Part shown: in pieces, positions 40,806 through 50,931 of the stretch
How positions within the stretch are numbered: the stretch's first letter is position 1
Layout: each line of letters begins with the position of its first letter
Source: Labedella populi
GTDB taxonomy: Bacteria; Actinomycetota; Actinomycetes; Actinomycetales; Microbacteriaceae
Assembly: GCF_004078655.1 (NCBI RefSeq)
Contig: NZ_RZNC01000002.1
Coordinates: 62,001-126,000 of the forward strand
Length of the DNA: 64,000 nucleotides
Direction: 5' to 3'
Program-made: the position numbers and the translations under genes
Notes under the pieces: generated by a model
Databases searched by the model: none
Told to the model about the DNA's origin: nothing
What the model saw: only the letters and a program-made list of their open reading frames with translations

Positions 40806-41557
40806 TGGGTCAGAAAGTCAACCCGTACGGCTTCCGTCTCGGCATCACCACCGACCACGTGTCGCGTTGGTACGCCGACAGCACGAAGCCCGGCCAGCGG
40901 TACTCCGACTACGTCGCGGAGGACGTCAAGATCCGTCGCCTGCTGAGCACCTCGCTCGACCGCGCCGGTGTCTCCCGCATCGAGATCGAGCGCACCCGTG
41001 ACCGCGTCCGTGTGGACATCCACACGGCGCGTCCCGGAATCGTCATCGGTCGCCGCGGCGCCGAGGCCGAGCGCATCCGCGCCGACCTGGAGAAGCTCAC
41101 CAAGAAGCAGATCCAGCTCAATATCCTCGAGGTCAAGAACCCCGAGGCCGACGCCCAGCTCGTCGCGCAGGGCATCGCCGAGCAGCTCACCGCTCGTGTG
41201 GCCTTCCGCCGCGCGATGCGCAAGGGCCTGCAGGGTGCTCAGCGCGCCGGCGCCAAGGGTGTCCGCATCCAGGTGTCCGGTCGACTGGGCGGCGCCGAGA
41301 TGAGCCGTTCCGAGTTCTACCGCGAGGGCCGAGTGCCCCTGCACACGCTCCGCGCGAACATCGACTACGGCTTCTACGAGGCCAAGACGACGTTCGGCCG
41401 CATCGGCGTGAAGGTGTGGATCTACAAGGGCGACATCACGAACAAGGAGCTCGCTCGCGAGCAGGCCAACCAGAAGTCGAGCCGCCCCGAGCGCAGTGAC
41501 CGTCCGCGTCGTGCCCCTCGCAATGAGGCGCCCGTCGCCGCAGGAGTTGAGGCATAA
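40805..41557 (+). CDS. rpsC: Ribosomal protein S3 (uS3)
   Basis: 250 residues. KH domain [16 protein letters not shown] and C-terminal domain are intact. A basic tail of about 30 residues ([18 protein letters not shown]...) extends past the usual end. Part of the mRNA entry channel. Confidence 0.99.
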   Translation: MGQKVNPYGFRLGITTDHVSRWYADSTKPGQRYSDYVAEDVKIRRLLSTSLDRAGVSRIEIERTRDRVRVDIHTARPGIVIGRRGAEAERIRADLEKLTKKQIQLNILEVKNPEADAQLVAQGIAEQLTARVAFRRAMRKGLQGAQRAGAKGVRIQVSGRLGGAEMSRSEFYREGRVPLHTLRANIDYGFYEAKTTFGRIGVKVWIYKGDITNKELAREQANQKSSRPERSDRPRRAPRNEAPVAAGVEA

Positions 41558-41559
41558 CC

Positions 41560-41979
41560 ATGTTGATCCCACGCAGAGTCAAGCACCGTAAGCAGCACCG
41601 TCCCACGCGTACCGGTCAGGCGACCGGTGGCACGAAGGTCAGCTTCGGCGAGTTCGGCATCCAGGCCATGACGCCCGCCTACGTGACCAACCGTCAGATC
41701 GAGTCCGCTCGTATCGCCATGACGCGTCACATCAAGCGTGGCGGAAAGGTGTGGATCAACATCTACCCGGACCGTCCGCTCACGAAGAAGCCGGCCGAGA
41801 CCCGAATGGGTTCCGGTAAGGGCTCGCCCGAGTGGTGGGTCGCGAACGTCAAGCCCGGCCGTGTGCTCTTCGAGGTCGCGGGAGTCGACGAGACTCTCGC
41901 CCGCGAGGCGCTCACCCGTGCAATCCACAAGCTGCCCCTCAAGGCACGCATCATCAAGCGCGAGGAGGGCGACGCATAA
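41560..41979 (+). CDS. rplP: Ribosomal protein L16 (uL16)
   Basis: 139 residues, full length, starting [15 protein letters not shown]. 50S protein near the A-site tRNA elbow. Stop overlaps the rpmC start (TAATG). Confidence 0.99.
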   Translation: MLIPRRVKHRKQHRPTRTGQATGGTKVSFGEFGIQAMTPAYVTNRQIESARIAMTRHIKRGGKVWINIYPDRPLTKKPAETRMGSGKGSPEWWVANVKPGRVLFEVAGVDETLAREALTRAIHKLPLKARIIKREEGDA

Positions 41980-42305
41980 TGGCGATCGGTTCCAAGGAGC
42001 TCACCCCGAGCGAGCTCGACACATTCGAAGACGAGCGACTCGTCGACGAGCTGCGCAAGGCCAAGGAAGAGCTGTTCAACCTGCGCTTCCAGGCCGCGAC
42101 CGGCCAGCTCGAGACGCACGGACGGCTTCGCGCCGTCAAGCGTGACATCGCACGCATCTACACGGTCATCCGCGAGCGCGAGCTCGGGATCCGGGCCACC
42201 CCCGCGCCTCTCGAGGTGCAGGCGAAGGCTCCGAAGAAGAGCAAGAAGGCTGCGAAGGAGTCCGCTGAGGACACCGCGACGCCCGACGAGACGAAGGAGG
42301 CCTGA
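41979..42305 (+). CDS. rpmC: Ribosomal protein L29 (uL29) with C-terminal tail
   Basis: 108 residues, against 60-75 in most bacteria. The canonical helix hairpin occupies residues 1-72 ([15 protein letters not shown]). A Lys/Ala/Glu-rich tail follows ([16 protein letters not shown]...). L29 sits beside the tunnel exit next to L23. Confidence 0.97.
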   Translation: MAIGSKELTPSELDTFEDERLVDELRKAKEELFNLRFQAATGQLETHGRLRAVKRDIARIYTVIRERELGIRATPAPLEVQAKAPKKSKKAAKESAEDTATPDETKEA

Positions 42306-42307
42306 TC

Positions 42308-42628
42308 ATGGCTACCGCAACTGACAAGGCTGCGCAGGGTCACGAGTCGGCCGAGCACGACGTCAAGGACGCCGCCAGCCGCGGTTACCGCAAGACGCGT
42401 CGCGGCTACGTGACGAGCGACAAGATGAACAAGACCATCGTGGTCGAGGTCGAGGACCGCGTGAAGCACCCGCTTTACGGCAAGGTCATCCGCCGCACCT
42501 CGAAGGTCAAGGCCCACGACGAGCTCGAGACCGCCGGCATCGGCGACCTCGTGATCATCGCGGAGACCCGTCCGCTGAGCGCCAGCAAGCGCTGGCGCCT
42601 GGTCGAGATCCTCGAGAAGGCCAAGTAA
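42308..42628 (+). CDS. rpsQ: Ribosomal protein S17 (uS17)
   Basis: 106 residues. The conserved OB-fold starts at about residue 27 ([19 protein letters not shown]), after an extra polar N-terminal segment. 30S assembly protein. Confidence 0.98.
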   Translation: MATATDKAAQGHESAEHDVKDAASRGYRKTRRGYVTSDKMNKTIVVEVEDRVKHPLYGKVIRRTSKVKAHDELETAGIGDLVIIAETRPLSASKRWRLVEILEKAK

Positions 42629-42661
42629 GCCCCCGGGCTTGCTTCGTAGAAGGAGTACAGG

Positions 42662-43030
42662 ATGATTCAGCAGGAATCGCGCCTGAAGGTCGCCGACAAC
42701 ACCGGCGCCAAGGAGTTGCTCACGATCCGGGTCCTCGGTGGCTCGGCTCGACGCTACGCCGGCCTCGGTGACGTCATCGTCGCGACCGTCAAGGACGCCA
42801 TCCCCGGTGGCAACGTCAAGAAGGGCGACGTCGTCAAGGCGGTCGTCGTCCGGGTGAAGAAGCAGACCCGTCGCCAGGACGGGTCGTACATCAAGTTCGA
42901 TGAGAACGCGGCAGTGATCCTGAAGGGTGACGGCGACCCCCGTGGTACCCGCATCTTCGGGCCGGTCGGACGTGAACTTCGCGACAAGAAGTTCATGAAG
43001 ATCGTCTCGCTGGCGCCGGAGGTTATCTAG
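42662..43030 (+). CDS. rplN: Ribosomal protein L14 (uL14)
   Basis: 122 residues, full length ([18 protein letters not shown]). Intersubunit-bridge protein. First gene of the spc segment, after a 33-nt gap with GAAGGAG. Confidence 0.99.
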   Translation: MIQQESRLKVADNTGAKELLTIRVLGGSARRYAGLGDVIVATVKDAIPGGNVKKGDVVKAVVVRVKKQTRRQDGSYIKFDENAAVILKGDGDPRGTRIFGPVGRELRDKKFMKIVSLAPEVI

Positions 43031-43032
43031 TC

Positions 43033-43395
43033 ATGGCGAAGATCAAGAAGGGCGACCTGGTCCAGGTGATCAGCGGCCCCAAGCAGGACCGTGGTGGCTT
43101 CCGTGGCAAGCAGGGACGCGTCATCGAGGTGCTCGTGGAGCGAAACCGCGTCATCGTCGAGGGCGTCAACTACGTCACGAAGCACGTGCGTCAGGGCCAG
43201 ACCCAGCGCGGCACGAAGACGGGCGGCATCGAGACCCACGAGGCCCCGATCCACGTCTCCAACGTCGTCCTGGTCGACCCCGACACCAAGAAGCCGGTCA
43301 AGGTCGGCTACCGTTCCGAGGAAGTCGTGAAGGACGGCGTCACCAAGACGCGTCGTGTCCGGATCGACAAGAAGTCTGGTAAGGACCTCAAGTAA
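43033..43395 (+). CDS. rplX: Ribosomal protein L24 (uL24)
   Basis: 120 residues with the KOW motif [18 protein letters not shown]. Early 50S assembly initiator. Its stop overlaps the rplE start. Confidence 0.99.
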   Translation: MAKIKKGDLVQVISGPKQDRGGFRGKQGRVIEVLVERNRVIVEGVNYVTKHVRQGQTQRGTKTGGIETHEAPIHVSNVVLVDPDTKKPVKVGYRSEEVVKDGVTKTRRVRIDKKSGKDLK

Positions 43396-43982
43396 TGACT
43401 GATACTGCACCGGCCGCTGGCAAAATCCAGCCCCGACTCAAGCAGAAGTACAAGGGCGAGATCGCCCCGAAGCTCCAGGGCGACCTCGGCTTCACCAACG
43501 TCCACCAGATCCCGACGCTCACCAAGATCGTCGTGAACATGGGTGTCGGTGACGCGGCCCGCGACGGCAAGATCATCGACGGCGCGGTCAACGACCTCAC
43601 CCTCATCACGGGTCAGAAGCCGCAGGTCACGAAGGCCCGCAAGTCCATCGCGCAGTTCAAGCTCCGCGAGGGTCAGCCGATCGGTGCGCACGTCACACTG
43701 CGCGGTGACCGTATGTGGGAGTTCCTCGACCGGCTTCTGTCGCTCGCGCTTCCGCGCATCCGCGACTTCCGTGGTCTCTCGGACCGTCAGTTCGACGGCA
43801 ACGGCAACTACACGTTCGGTCTCACCGAGCAGGCCGTGTTCCACGAGATCAACCAGGACCGCATCGACCGTGTCCGCGGTATGGACATCACGGTCGTCAC
43901 CACGGCGAAGACCGACGACGAGGGACGTGCACTGCTCAAGGCGCTCGGCTTCCCGTTCAAGTCGGCCGACTCCGCGCAGTAG
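43395..43982 (+). CDS. rplE: Ribosomal protein L5 (uL5)
   Basis: 195 residues. 5S rRNA-binding protein of the central protuberance, with [10 protein letters not shown] and [11 protein letters not shown] motifs. In most bacteria rpsN follows; here a 108-nt gap with a hairpin precedes rpsH. Confidence 0.99.
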   Translation: MTDTAPAAGKIQPRLKQKYKGEIAPKLQGDLGFTNVHQIPTLTKIVVNMGVGDAARDGKIIDGAVNDLTLITGQKPQVTKARKSIAQFKLREGQPIGAHVTLRGDRMWEFLDRLLSLALPRIRDFRGLSDRQFDGNGNYTFGLTEQAVFHEINQDRIDRVRGMDITVVTTAKTDDEGRALLKALGFPFKSADSAQ

Positions 43983-44004
43983 GCTGTAACTTCTGCACAA
44001 AACC

Positions 44005-44028
44005 GGGGTCCGGCACTCGCCGGACCCC
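44005..44028 (+). terminator. Hairpin at the usual rpsN position
   Basis: Perfect 10-bp stem ggggtccggc (44005-44014), loop actc, gccggacccc (44019-44028), between rplE and rpsH. No U-tract follows, and rpsH lies downstream in the same operon. An attenuator or an RNase processing/stability site is more likely than a full terminator. Confidence 0.7.
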
Positions 44029-44090
44029 ACCACCACAGGTCGTCATTCGTGTAACGGGTGCCGAAACCTGGTGAACAAAGGAAATCCATC

Positions 44091-44489
44091 ATGACGATGA
44101 CAGATCCGGTCGCAGACATGCTGACCAGACTGCGGAACGCCAACTCGGCGTACCACGACAGCGTCTCCATGCCCCACTCGAAGCTCAAGGGGCACATCGC
44201 CGACATCCTCAAGTCGGAGGGCTACATCTCCGACTGGACCGTCGCTGACGCGACCGTCGGCCAGACGCTCACGCTGAGCCTCAAGTTCGGCCCGAACCGC
44301 GAGCGGTCGATCGCCGGAATCAAGCGCGTCTCGAAGCCCGGTCTCCGCGTCTACGCGAAGTCCACGGAACTCCCCACCGTCCTCGGTGGTCTCGGTGTCG
44401 CCATCCTGTCCACCTCCTCCGGTCTCCTCACGGACCGCCAGGCCGAGAAGAAGGGCGTCGGCGGGGAAGTCCTCGCCTACGTGTGGTAA
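44091..44489 (+). CDS. rpsH: Ribosomal protein S8 (uS8)
   Basis: 132 residues, full length ([18 protein letters not shown]). ATG 44091 with AAAGGAAA upstream. Central-domain 16S binder; in E. coli it represses the spc operon. Confidence 0.99.
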   Translation: MTMTDPVADMLTRLRNANSAYHDSVSMPHSKLKGHIADILKSEGYISDWTVADATVGQTLTLSLKFGPNRERSIAGIKRVSKPGLRVYAKSTELPTVLGGLGVAILSTSSGLLTDRQAEKKGVGGEVLAYVW

Positions 44490-44495
44490 TCCGTC

Positions 44496-45032
44496 ATGTC
44501 TCGTATTGGAAGACTCCCCATCGACATCCCCGCAGGGGTGACCGTCTCGATCGACGGTCGTAACGTCGCCGTGAAGGGCCCGAAGGGCGAGCTCGCGCTC
44601 ACCGTCGCCGCCCCCATCGAGGCGACGATCGAGGACAACCAGGTCCTCGTCACCCGTCCGGACGACGAGCGCGCATCGCGCTCGCTCCACGGCCTCACCC
44701 GCACGCTCATCGCCAACCAGATCATCGGCGTGACGCAGGGTTACACCAAGGGCCTCGAGGTCGTCGGAACCGGTTACCGCGTTCAGCAGAGGGGCAGCTC
44801 GATCGAATTCGCGCTCGGCTTCTCGCACCCGGTCACGGTCGACCCGCCCGCCGGCATCACCTTCACGGTCGAGGGCAACAACAAGCTCACCGTGTCGGGC
44901 ATCGACAAGCAGGCCGTCGGTGAGGTCGCCGCCAACATCCGTAAGATCCGCAAGCCCGAGCCCTATAAGGGCAAGGGTGTGCGTTACGCCGGCGAGAACG
45001 TTCGTCGCAAGGCCGGAAAGGCTGGTAAGTAA
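44496..45032 (+). CDS. rplF: Ribosomal protein L6 (uL6)
   Basis: 178 residues, full length, two tandem L6 folds, conserved [16 protein letters not shown] near the C-terminus. Near the factor-binding site of the 50S subunit. Confidence 0.99.
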   Translation: MSRIGRLPIDIPAGVTVSIDGRNVAVKGPKGELALTVAAPIEATIEDNQVLVTRPDDERASRSLHGLTRTLIANQIIGVTQGYTKGLEVVGTGYRVQQRGSSIEFALGFSHPVTVDPPAGITFTVEGNNKLTVSGIDKQAVGEVAANIRKIRKPEPYKGKGVRYAGENVRRKAGKAGK

Positions 45033-45034
45033 CC

Positions 45035-45394
45035 ATGGCTGTCAAGACCAAGTCCGCCGCCCGTGGCCGTCGCCACGCGCGTCTGCGGAAGAAGATCGAG
45101 GGAACGGCCGTCCGTCCCCGTCTCGTCGTGACGCGCTCTGCTCGCCACGTCTTCGTCCAGGTCGTCGACGACGCCCAGGGCCACACGCTCGTCTCCGCTT
45201 CGACGCTCGAGAGCGACCTGCGGACCTTCGAGGGTGACAAGACCGCCAAGGCGAAGCGCGTCGGCGAGCTCGTCGCCGAGCGTGCCAAGCAGGCCGGCAT
45301 CGAAGGTGTCGTTTTTGACCGTGGTGGTAACCGTTACGCAGGACGCGTCGCGGCGATCGCCGAGGGTGCTCGAGAGGGTGGATTGAACCTGTGA
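45035..45394 (+). CDS. rplR: Ribosomal protein L18 (uL18)
   Basis: 119 residues, full length. 5S rRNA-binding protein with the C-terminal [24 protein letters not shown] signature region. Stop overlaps the upstream candidate start of rpsE. Confidence 0.99.
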   Translation: MAVKTKSAARGRRHARLRKKIEGTAVRPRLVVTRSARHVFVQVVDDAQGHTLVSASTLESDLRTFEGDKTAKAKRVGELVAERAKQAGIEGVVFDRGGNRYAGRVAAIAEGAREGGLNL

Positions 45395-46128
45395 GCGAAG
45401 CAACCAACAAGGAGCAAGCCGTGGCTGAGACCACCGTGCCCGACACGACCGTGGCCGAGACCGCTGAGAAGCCGGTCGAGACCGCAGCCGGCAGCGAGAG
45501 CCAGACGCGCGACGAGCGCTCGGGCCGCCGCGGTGGCGGTCGTGACCGCAACCAGGGCGGTCGTGACCGTGGCGGCCGCGACCAGGACAAGAGCCAGTTC
45601 CTCGAGCGCGTCGTGACCATCAACCGCGTGTCGAAGGTCGTGAAGGGTGGACGTCGGTTCAGCTTCACCGCCCTCGTCGTCGTCGGTGACGGCAACGGAC
45701 TCGTGGGCGTCGGCTACGGCAAGGCCCGCGAGGTCCCTCTCGCGATCTCGAAGGGCGTCGAGGAGGCGAAGAAGAACTTCTTCCGCGTCCCGCGCGTCGG
45801 CTCGACCATCCCGCACCCCGTCCAGGGTGAGGCGGCCGCCGGTGTGGTTCTCCTCCGCCCCGCCGCGGCCGGTACCGGTGTCATCGCCGGTGGTCCCGTC
45901 CGCGCCGTGCTCGAGTGCGCCGGCATCCACGACGTCTTGTCGAAGTCGCTGGGTTCCTCGAACACGATCAACATCGTCCACGCCACGGTCACGGCGCTGC
46001 AGCAGCTCGAGGAACCTCGTGCCGTCGCCGCCCGTCGTGGTCTCGAATTCGACCAGGTCGCTCCCGAGCGCCTCGTCCGAGCAGAAGCCGACGCCGCAGC
46101 AGCGGCGGCGGCGAAGGTAGGTGCCTGA
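45391..46128 (+). CDS. rpsE: Ribosomal protein S5 (uS5) with N-terminal extension
   Basis: 245 residues from the GTG overlapping the rplR stop. An alternative GTG at 45421 has the better Shine-Dalgarno (AAGGAG at 45409-45414) and would give 235 residues. The S5 core starts at about residue 70 ([21 protein letters not shown]). The preceding ~65 residues are Thr/Glu/Ala- then Arg/Gly/Asp-rich ([18 protein letters not shown]). S5 helps accuracy and mRNA unwinding. Confidence 0.97.
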   Translation: MSEATNKEQAVAETTVPDTTVAETAEKPVETAAGSESQTRDERSGRRGGGRDRNQGGRDRGGRDQDKSQFLERVVTINRVSKVVKGGRRFSFTALVVVGDGNGLVGVGYGKAREVPLAISKGVEEAKKNFFRVPRVGSTIPHPVQGEAAAGVVLLRPAAAGTGVIAGGPVRAVLECAGIHDVLSKSLGSSNTINIVHATVTALQQLEEPRAVAARRGLEFDQVAPERLVRAEADAAAAAAAKVGA

Positions 46129-46313
46129 TGGCCGGTCGTCTGAAGGTCACGCAGACCAAGTCCAAAGTTAGTGAGAAGCAGTACCAGCGGGACACGCTGC
46201 GCAGCCTCGGCCTCAAGCGCATCGGCGACGTCGTCGTCCGCCCGGACGACGCGCAGAACCGTGGCTACGTCAACACTGTTGCTCACCTCGTGAAGGTTGA
46301 GGAGATCGACTAA
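46128..46313 (+). CDS. rpmD: Ribosomal protein L30 (uL30)
   Basis: 61 residues ([20 protein letters not shown]), full length. Overlaps the rpsE stop (TGATG) and the rplO start (TAATG). Confidence 0.98.
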   Translation: MAGRLKVTQTKSKVSEKQYQRDTLRSLGLKRIGDVVVRPDDAQNRGYVNTVAHLVKVEEID

Positions 46314-47008
46314 TGGCTGACGAGAAGAACGACGTCACCGAGGAGACCCCGAAGAAGAAGGCCGCGCCCAAGGCGAAGGTCGACGCTGCGGAGAAGGCTC
46401 CCAAGGCCGCCCCGAAGGCGAAGGCCGCAACGGCCGACGCCGACGCGAAGCCGGCCAAGAAGGCTCCGGCCAAGAAGGCGGCTGCATCGAGCTCGGCTTC
46501 TGCCGACTCGGCCGGCGCCGCCCCGAAGGCGGAGAAGAAGGGCTCGGAATCCGGCACGACCGCGGCTCGCGCCCAGGTCCTCAAGGTGCACCACCTCCGG
46601 CCGGCCGCCGGGTCCAAGAAGGCCAAGACCCGTGTGGGTCGTGGTGAGGGCTCGAAGGGTAAGACCGCGGGTCGTGGAACCAAGGGTACGAAGGCCCGCT
46701 ACTCGGTCAAGGCCGGGTTCGAGGGTGGCCAGCTGCCGTCGCACATGCGTGCGCCGAAGCTGCGCGGCTTCAAGAACCCGTTCCGGGTCGAGTACCAGGT
46801 CGTCAACCTCGAGCGTCTCGCGGAGCTGTACCCGGCGGGAGGCGACGTCACCGTCGCCGACCTCGTCAGCAAGGGTGCCGTCCGGAAGAACGAGAAGGTC
46901 AAGGTCCTCGGCGGCGGCGATCTGGGCGTCAAGCTCAACGTCACGGTCGACAAGGTCTCCGATTCCGCACAGGAGAAGATCCTCGCGGCCGGTGGCTCGG
47001 TAAAGTAG
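46313..47008 (+). CDS. rplO: Ribosomal protein L15 (uL15) with long N-terminal extension
   Basis: 231 residues, against about 145-150 usually. The L15 core starts near residue 86 ([21 protein letters not shown]). The first ~85 residues are Lys/Ala/Pro-rich with acidic patches ([20 protein letters not shown]), resembling a histone-H1-like tail. The upstream ATG overlapping rpmD is the only start with operon coupling, so the extension appears genuine. L15 is a late-assembly 50S protein. Confidence 0.96.
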   Translation: MADEKNDVTEETPKKKAAPKAKVDAAEKAPKAAPKAKAATADADAKPAKKAPAKKAAASSSASADSAGAAPKAEKKGSESGTTAARAQVLKVHHLRPAAGSKKAKTRVGRGEGSKGKTAGRGTKGTKARYSVKAGFEGGQLPSHMRAPKLRGFKNPFRVEYQVVNLERLAELYPAGGDVTVADLVSKGAVRKNEKVKVLGGGDLGVKLNVTVDKVSDSAQEKILAAGGSVK

Positions 47009-47103
47009 TCAGGAAGTAATCCCGACAGGTCGGGTGCCTCCGAGGTCGCCGCTGACGCCGTCAGTGGCCCTCGGAACGGGCCCGCCAGTGGACCACGTAC
47101 GCG

Positions 47104-47145
47104 AACGGGCCCGGTAATCGGTTAGATTCGATTGCCGGGCCCGTT
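47104..47145 (+). terminator. Hairpin between rplO and secY
   Basis: 17-bp stem with one G-U pair: left arm 47104-47120 (aacgggcccggtaatcg), loop 47121-47128, right arm 47129-47145 (cgattgccgggcccgtt), followed by tt. A good intrinsic terminator or attenuator shape. secY starts 66 nt later, so secY may need its own promoter or read-through; none was identified with confidence. Confidence 0.8.
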
Positions 47146-47211
47146 TCACGCGGACCAGGTTCTCAACCGGGACGACGAGCCCTGTACAGGCTCGAAACCA
47201 GGAGGCCCCCT

Positions 47212-48534
47212 TTGTTCAGCGCCGTAGCGCGGATCTTCCGCACGCCAGACCTTCGTCGGAAGATCGGCTTCACCCTCGGCATCATCGCCCTGTACCGGCT
47301 CGGTTCCTTCGTGCCGGCGCCGTTCGTGGACTTCGCGAACGTGCAGACGTGTCTGCAGCAGAACCAGGGCACGTCGGGTCTCTACGAGCTCGTCAACCTC
47401 TTCTCGGGCGGCGCTCTCCTGCAGCTGTCGATCTTCGCGCTCGGCATCATGCCGTACATCACGGCGTCGATCATCGTCCAGCTCCTGCGCGTCGTCATCC
47501 CGCACTTCGAGACCCTCCACAAGGAGGGCCAGGCGGGCCAGGGCAAGCTCACGCAGTACACGCGCTACCTCACGATCTTCCTGGGCGTCCTGCAGTCGAC
47601 GACGCTCATCACCGTCGCCCGCTCCGGTGCCCTCTTCGGCACGAACGCGAGCACCGAGTGCTCGCAGCTCCTCACGACGGACACGTGGTACGCGGTACTG
47701 CTCATGGTGATCACCATGACGGCCGGCACGGGCCTGATCATGTGGATGGGCGAGCTCATCACCGAGCGCGGTATCGGCAACGGCATGTCCCTGCTCATCT
47801 TCACGTCGATCTCGGCGACCTTCCCCACGTCGCTGTGGGCCATCGCCCAGTCGCGCGGTTTCGAGGTCTTCCTCCTCGTCCTCGCGATCGGCCTCGTGAT
47901 CGTCGCGCTCGTCGTGTTCGTCGAACAGTCGCAGCGGCGCATCCCCGTGCAGTACGCGAAGCGCATGGTCGGCCGTCGGACCTACGGCGGCAACAACACC
48001 TACATCCCGATCAAGGTCAACATGGCGGGTGTCGTGCCGGTGATCTTCGCATCGTCACTGCTGTACCTTCCCGCCCTCATCGCCCAGTTCAACCAGCCCG
48101 CTGCCGGTCAGGAACCCGCTGCCTGGGTCGTGTGGGTGACGAACTACCTGACGCAGGGCGATCACCCGCTCTACATGGCGCTGTACTTCCTCCTTATCGT
48201 CGGGTTCACGTACTTCTATGTCGCCATCACCTTCAACCCGGAGGAGGTCGCGGACAACATGAAGAAGTACGGTGGCTTCATCCCCGGGATCCGGGCCGGT
48301 CGTCCGACAGCGGAGTACCTCGACTACGTACTGACGCGCGTGACGCTCCCGGGATCGATCTATCTCGGTCTCGTCGCGCTCATCCCGCTCATCGCGCTCG
48401 CGCTCGTCGGCGCGAACCAGAACTTCCCGTTCGGAGGCGCGTCGATCCTGATCATCGTCGGCGTCGGCCTCGAGACCGTCAAGCAGATCGACTCGCAGCT
48501 GCAGCAGCGCCACTACGAGGGACTGCTCCGGTGA
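47212..48534 (+). CDS. secY: Protein translocase subunit SecY
   Basis: 440 residues, ten membrane segments, forming the channel of the SecYEG translocon. The start is TTG, placed 6 nt after a strong AGGAGG, giving [17 protein letters not shown]. The plug and lateral-gate regions look complete. Stop overlaps the adk GTG (GTGA). Confidence 0.98.
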   Translation: MFSAVARIFRTPDLRRKIGFTLGIIALYRLGSFVPAPFVDFANVQTCLQQNQGTSGLYELVNLFSGGALLQLSIFALGIMPYITASIIVQLLRVVIPHFETLHKEGQAGQGKLTQYTRYLTIFLGVLQSTTLITVARSGALFGTNASTECSQLLTTDTWYAVLLMVITMTAGTGLIMWMGELITERGIGNGMSLLIFTSISATFPTSLWAIAQSRGFEVFLLVLAIGLVIVALVVFVEQSQRRIPVQYAKRMVGRRTYGGNNTYIPIKVNMAGVVPVIFASSLLYLPALIAQFNQPAAGQEPAAWVVWVTNYLTQGDHPLYMALYFLLIVGFTYFYVAITFNPEEVADNMKKYGGFIPGIRAGRPTAEYLDYVLTRVTLPGSIYLGLVALIPLIALALVGANQNFPFGGASILIIVGVGLETVKQIDSQLQQRHYEGLLR

Positions 48535-49145
48535 CGGGGGAGTCGGGCCCGCGGTTGCTCATCGTCGGTCCTCCCGGGGCGGGTAAGGGCACCCAGGCGA
48601 AGCTCATCGCCGCGACGTTCGGGATCCCTGCCATCTCCACGGGTGACATCTTCCGGGACAACATCAAGAACGGCACCGAACTGGGCAAGCAGGTCCAGTC
48701 GATCGTGTCGACCGGCGCCTACGTTCCCGACTCGCTCACGAACGAGATCGTGCGCGACCGCCTTCTGCAGGACGACGCCGTCTCGGGCTTCCTCCTCGAC
48801 GGCTACCCCCGCACGACGGAGCAGGTCGCGGAGCTCGAACGGATCCTCGACGAGTCCGGTGCGTCGCTCGACGCCGTCGTCCTCCTCGTCGCCGACACCG
48901 ACGAGGTGGTGCAGCGGCTACTCAAGCGCGCGGTGGACCAGGGTCGCGAGGACGACACCGAGGACGTCATCCGGCACCGGCAGGACGTCTACAACGAGCA
49001 GACAGAACCCGTCATCGCGCTGTACCGTGAGCGGGGCCTCGTCGCGGAGGTCGACGGCCTCGGCAGCGTCGACGATGTCGCCGCGCGAGTGACGTCCGCC
49101 TTGCGCGATCGGGGCATCGCTCCGCGCCCCGCCGACGCGGTCTGA
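48531..49145 (+). CDS. adk: Adenylate kinase
   Basis: 204 residues from the GTG overlapping secY. P-loop [18 protein letters not shown], and DGYPRT for AMP binding are present. The LID is the short form without a zinc-finger insertion, as in actinobacteria. Interconverts ATP+AMP and 2 ADP. Confidence 0.98.
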   Translation: MTGESGPRLLIVGPPGAGKGTQAKLIAATFGIPAISTGDIFRDNIKNGTELGKQVQSIVSTGAYVPDSLTNEIVRDRLLQDDAVSGFLLDGYPRTTEQVAELERILDESGASLDAVVLLVADTDEVVQRLLKRAVDQGREDDTEDVIRHRQDVYNEQTEPVIALYRERGLVAEVDGLGSVDDVAARVTSALRDRGIAPRPADAV

Positions 49146-49150
49146 CTCCG

Positions 49151-49978
49151 GTGTTCCGCAAGTCGATCTACAAGACACCGGCGCAGTTGCGCCTCATGCT
49201 CGAGGCCGGTCTCCTCACCGAGGCCGCGCTCGACGCCGTGCGGGCCGCGATCCGTCCCGGCGTCACGACCCTCGAGCTCGACGCGATCGCGGAACGCACG
49301 ATCCGCGAGGGCGGCGGACGACCGAACTTCGCGCTCGTCCCCGGCTACAGCCACACGATCTGCGCGTCGGTCAATGCCGACGTCGTTCACGGCATCCCGA
49401 ACGATCGCCCGCTCCAACCCGGTGACATCGTCTCGATCGACTGCGGCGCCGATGTCGGAGGCTGGAACGGCGACTCGGCCTTCACGGTCGTGCTCGACGA
49501 TCCCGAGCGTCCCGAGGTCGTCGCGGAACGGCGGCGACTGTCGGAGGTCACGGAGACCTCCCTGTGGGCGGGCGTCGCGTGCCTCGCGGGGGCGAAGACA
49601 CTCAACGAGGTCGGCGCCGCCGTGCAGGAGGCGATCGAGAGCCGCAGCGGGTTCGGCATCCTCACCGACTACATCGGACACGGCATCGGCCGATCGATGC
49701 ACGAGGCGCCTCCCGTCTTCAACTACCGCGTCGCGCACAAGGGACCGGACGTGAAGGCGGGACTCGCTGTCGCGATCGAGCCCATGGTCGTCGAGGGAAG
49801 CCCGGAGACCTTCGTCCAGGACGACGACTGGACGGTGACGACGGTCGACGACGGAATGGCGTCGCACTGGGAGCACAGCGTAGCCGTGCACGCCGACGGC
49901 ATCTGGGTGCTCACCGCACGCGACGGGGGAGCGGCGGGACTCGCGCCGTTCGGTGTCGTCCCCGCTCCCATCGCTTGA
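49151..49978 (+). CDS. map: Type I methionine aminopeptidase
   Basis: 275 residues from GTG. Metal-binding residues are visible in SIDCGADVGGWNGDSAFT (two Asp), GHGIGRSMHEAP (His), and the Glu of IEPM and of the C-terminal HWEHSVAV segment. Removes the initiator Met from nascent proteins. Follows adk as in most actinobacteria, but infA, its usual next neighbour, is displaced by 8.9 kb. Confidence 0.97.
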   Translation: MFRKSIYKTPAQLRLMLEAGLLTEAALDAVRAAIRPGVTTLELDAIAERTIREGGGRPNFALVPGYSHTICASVNADVVHGIPNDRPLQPGDIVSIDCGADVGGWNGDSAFTVVLDDPERPEVVAERRRLSEVTETSLWAGVACLAGAKTLNEVGAAVQEAIESRSGFGILTDYIGHGIGRSMHEAPPVFNYRVAHKGPDVKAGLAVAIEPMVVEGSPETFVQDDDWTVTTVDDGMASHWEHSVAVHADGIWVLTARDGGAAGLAPFGVVPAPIA

Positions 49979-49997
49979 CGCGGCGTATCGTCGGAGC

Positions 49998-50894
49998 ATG
50001 AGTTCCTCACCGTCGCCCCGCGTCTTCTTCCTCTCTCCCTTCCCGGCGTCCGCAGAGCCCGAGGAGACGGAGATCGCCGCCTCCATCCGCGAGGACGATG
50101 CCTCGGCACCCGCCCTGAGCGTGCTGGATCTCGGCGCCTCACGCGGAGACGGGATCTTCGAGACCCTCGGCGTCATCGACGGTCGCGCGCACGGCGTGGA
50201 CGAACACCTCGCCCGGCTCGTCCGGTCGGCGGCCATGCTCGACCTGCCGGAACCGCACCTCGAGCAGTGGCGCGCCGCGATGGAGCGGGCAGTGGCGTCA
50301 TTACCCCGGACGGGCCAGGGATCACTCAAGATCGTACTCACGAGGGGCATCGAGGGGAGCGGAGTGCCGACGGCCTGGATCGTCGCTCGGGCAGCGACGT
50401 CGGATTTCGCAGAGCGCCGTGACGGCATCCGTGTCGTGACGCTCGATCGCGGGTTCCCGCTCGACGTCTCCGAGCGTGCGCCCTGGCTCCTCGCGGGCGC
50501 CAAGACCCTCTCCTACGGCGTCAACATGGCGGCCATCCGGGAGGCCAAGCGGCGGGGCGCCGACGACGCCCTCTTCGTGTCGTCGGACGGGTACGCCCTC
50601 GAAGGATCGACATCGAGCCTGATCGTACGTTTCGGTGAACGCATCGTGACGCCGTCGATCGACGGCGGCATCCTTCCCGGGACCACCCAGGCGGCCATCT
50701 ACGGCTGGCTCGAGACCGAGGGGTACCGCCCCGAGTACGCTGCGCTGCGCGCCGACGCGCTCCGGGACGTCGACGCCGCCTGGTTCGTCTCGAGCGTGCG
50801 GCTCGCCGCCCCGATCACGGCGATCGATGACCGGCCGCTCGAGATCGACGTCGCGTTGACGGCGGGTATGAACGCGATGCTGCTCGGCCGCTGA
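49998..50894 (+). CDS. Class IV aminotransferase / aminodeoxychorismate lyase-like
   Basis: 298 residues from ATG 49998 (GGAG upstream). PLP-dependent class IV fold: GDGIFETLGV near the N-terminus, PLP Lys169 in AGAKTLSYG, and LEGSTSSLIVRF followed by GILPGTTQ. Best match in architecture is 4-amino-4-deoxychorismate lyase (PabC, p-aminobenzoate for folate), but branched-chain or D-amino-acid transaminases share these motifs. Convergent with mtlR, with a 37-nt gap. Confidence 0.8.
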   Translation: MSSSPSPRVFFLSPFPASAEPEETEIAASIREDDASAPALSVLDLGASRGDGIFETLGVIDGRAHGVDEHLARLVRSAAMLDLPEPHLEQWRAAMERAVASLPRTGQGSLKIVLTRGIEGSGVPTAWIVARAATSDFAERRDGIRVVTLDRGFPLDVSERAPWLLAGAKTLSYGVNMAAIREAKRRGADDALFVSSDGYALEGSTSSLIVRFGERIVTPSIDGGILPGTTQAAIYGWLETEGYRPEYAALRADALRDVDAAWFVSSVRLAAPITAIDDRPLEIDVALTAGMNAMLLGR

Positions 50895-50931
50895 CGAGCG
50901 GCGCGGCGCTCGGGGTCGGTGCGCAGGGGAC

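Noticed and set aside
43983-44090. A hidden rpsN gene too short to be listed
   Set aside because: All frames were read; none encodes the S14 zinc or basic motifs, and the gap of 108 nt is too small.
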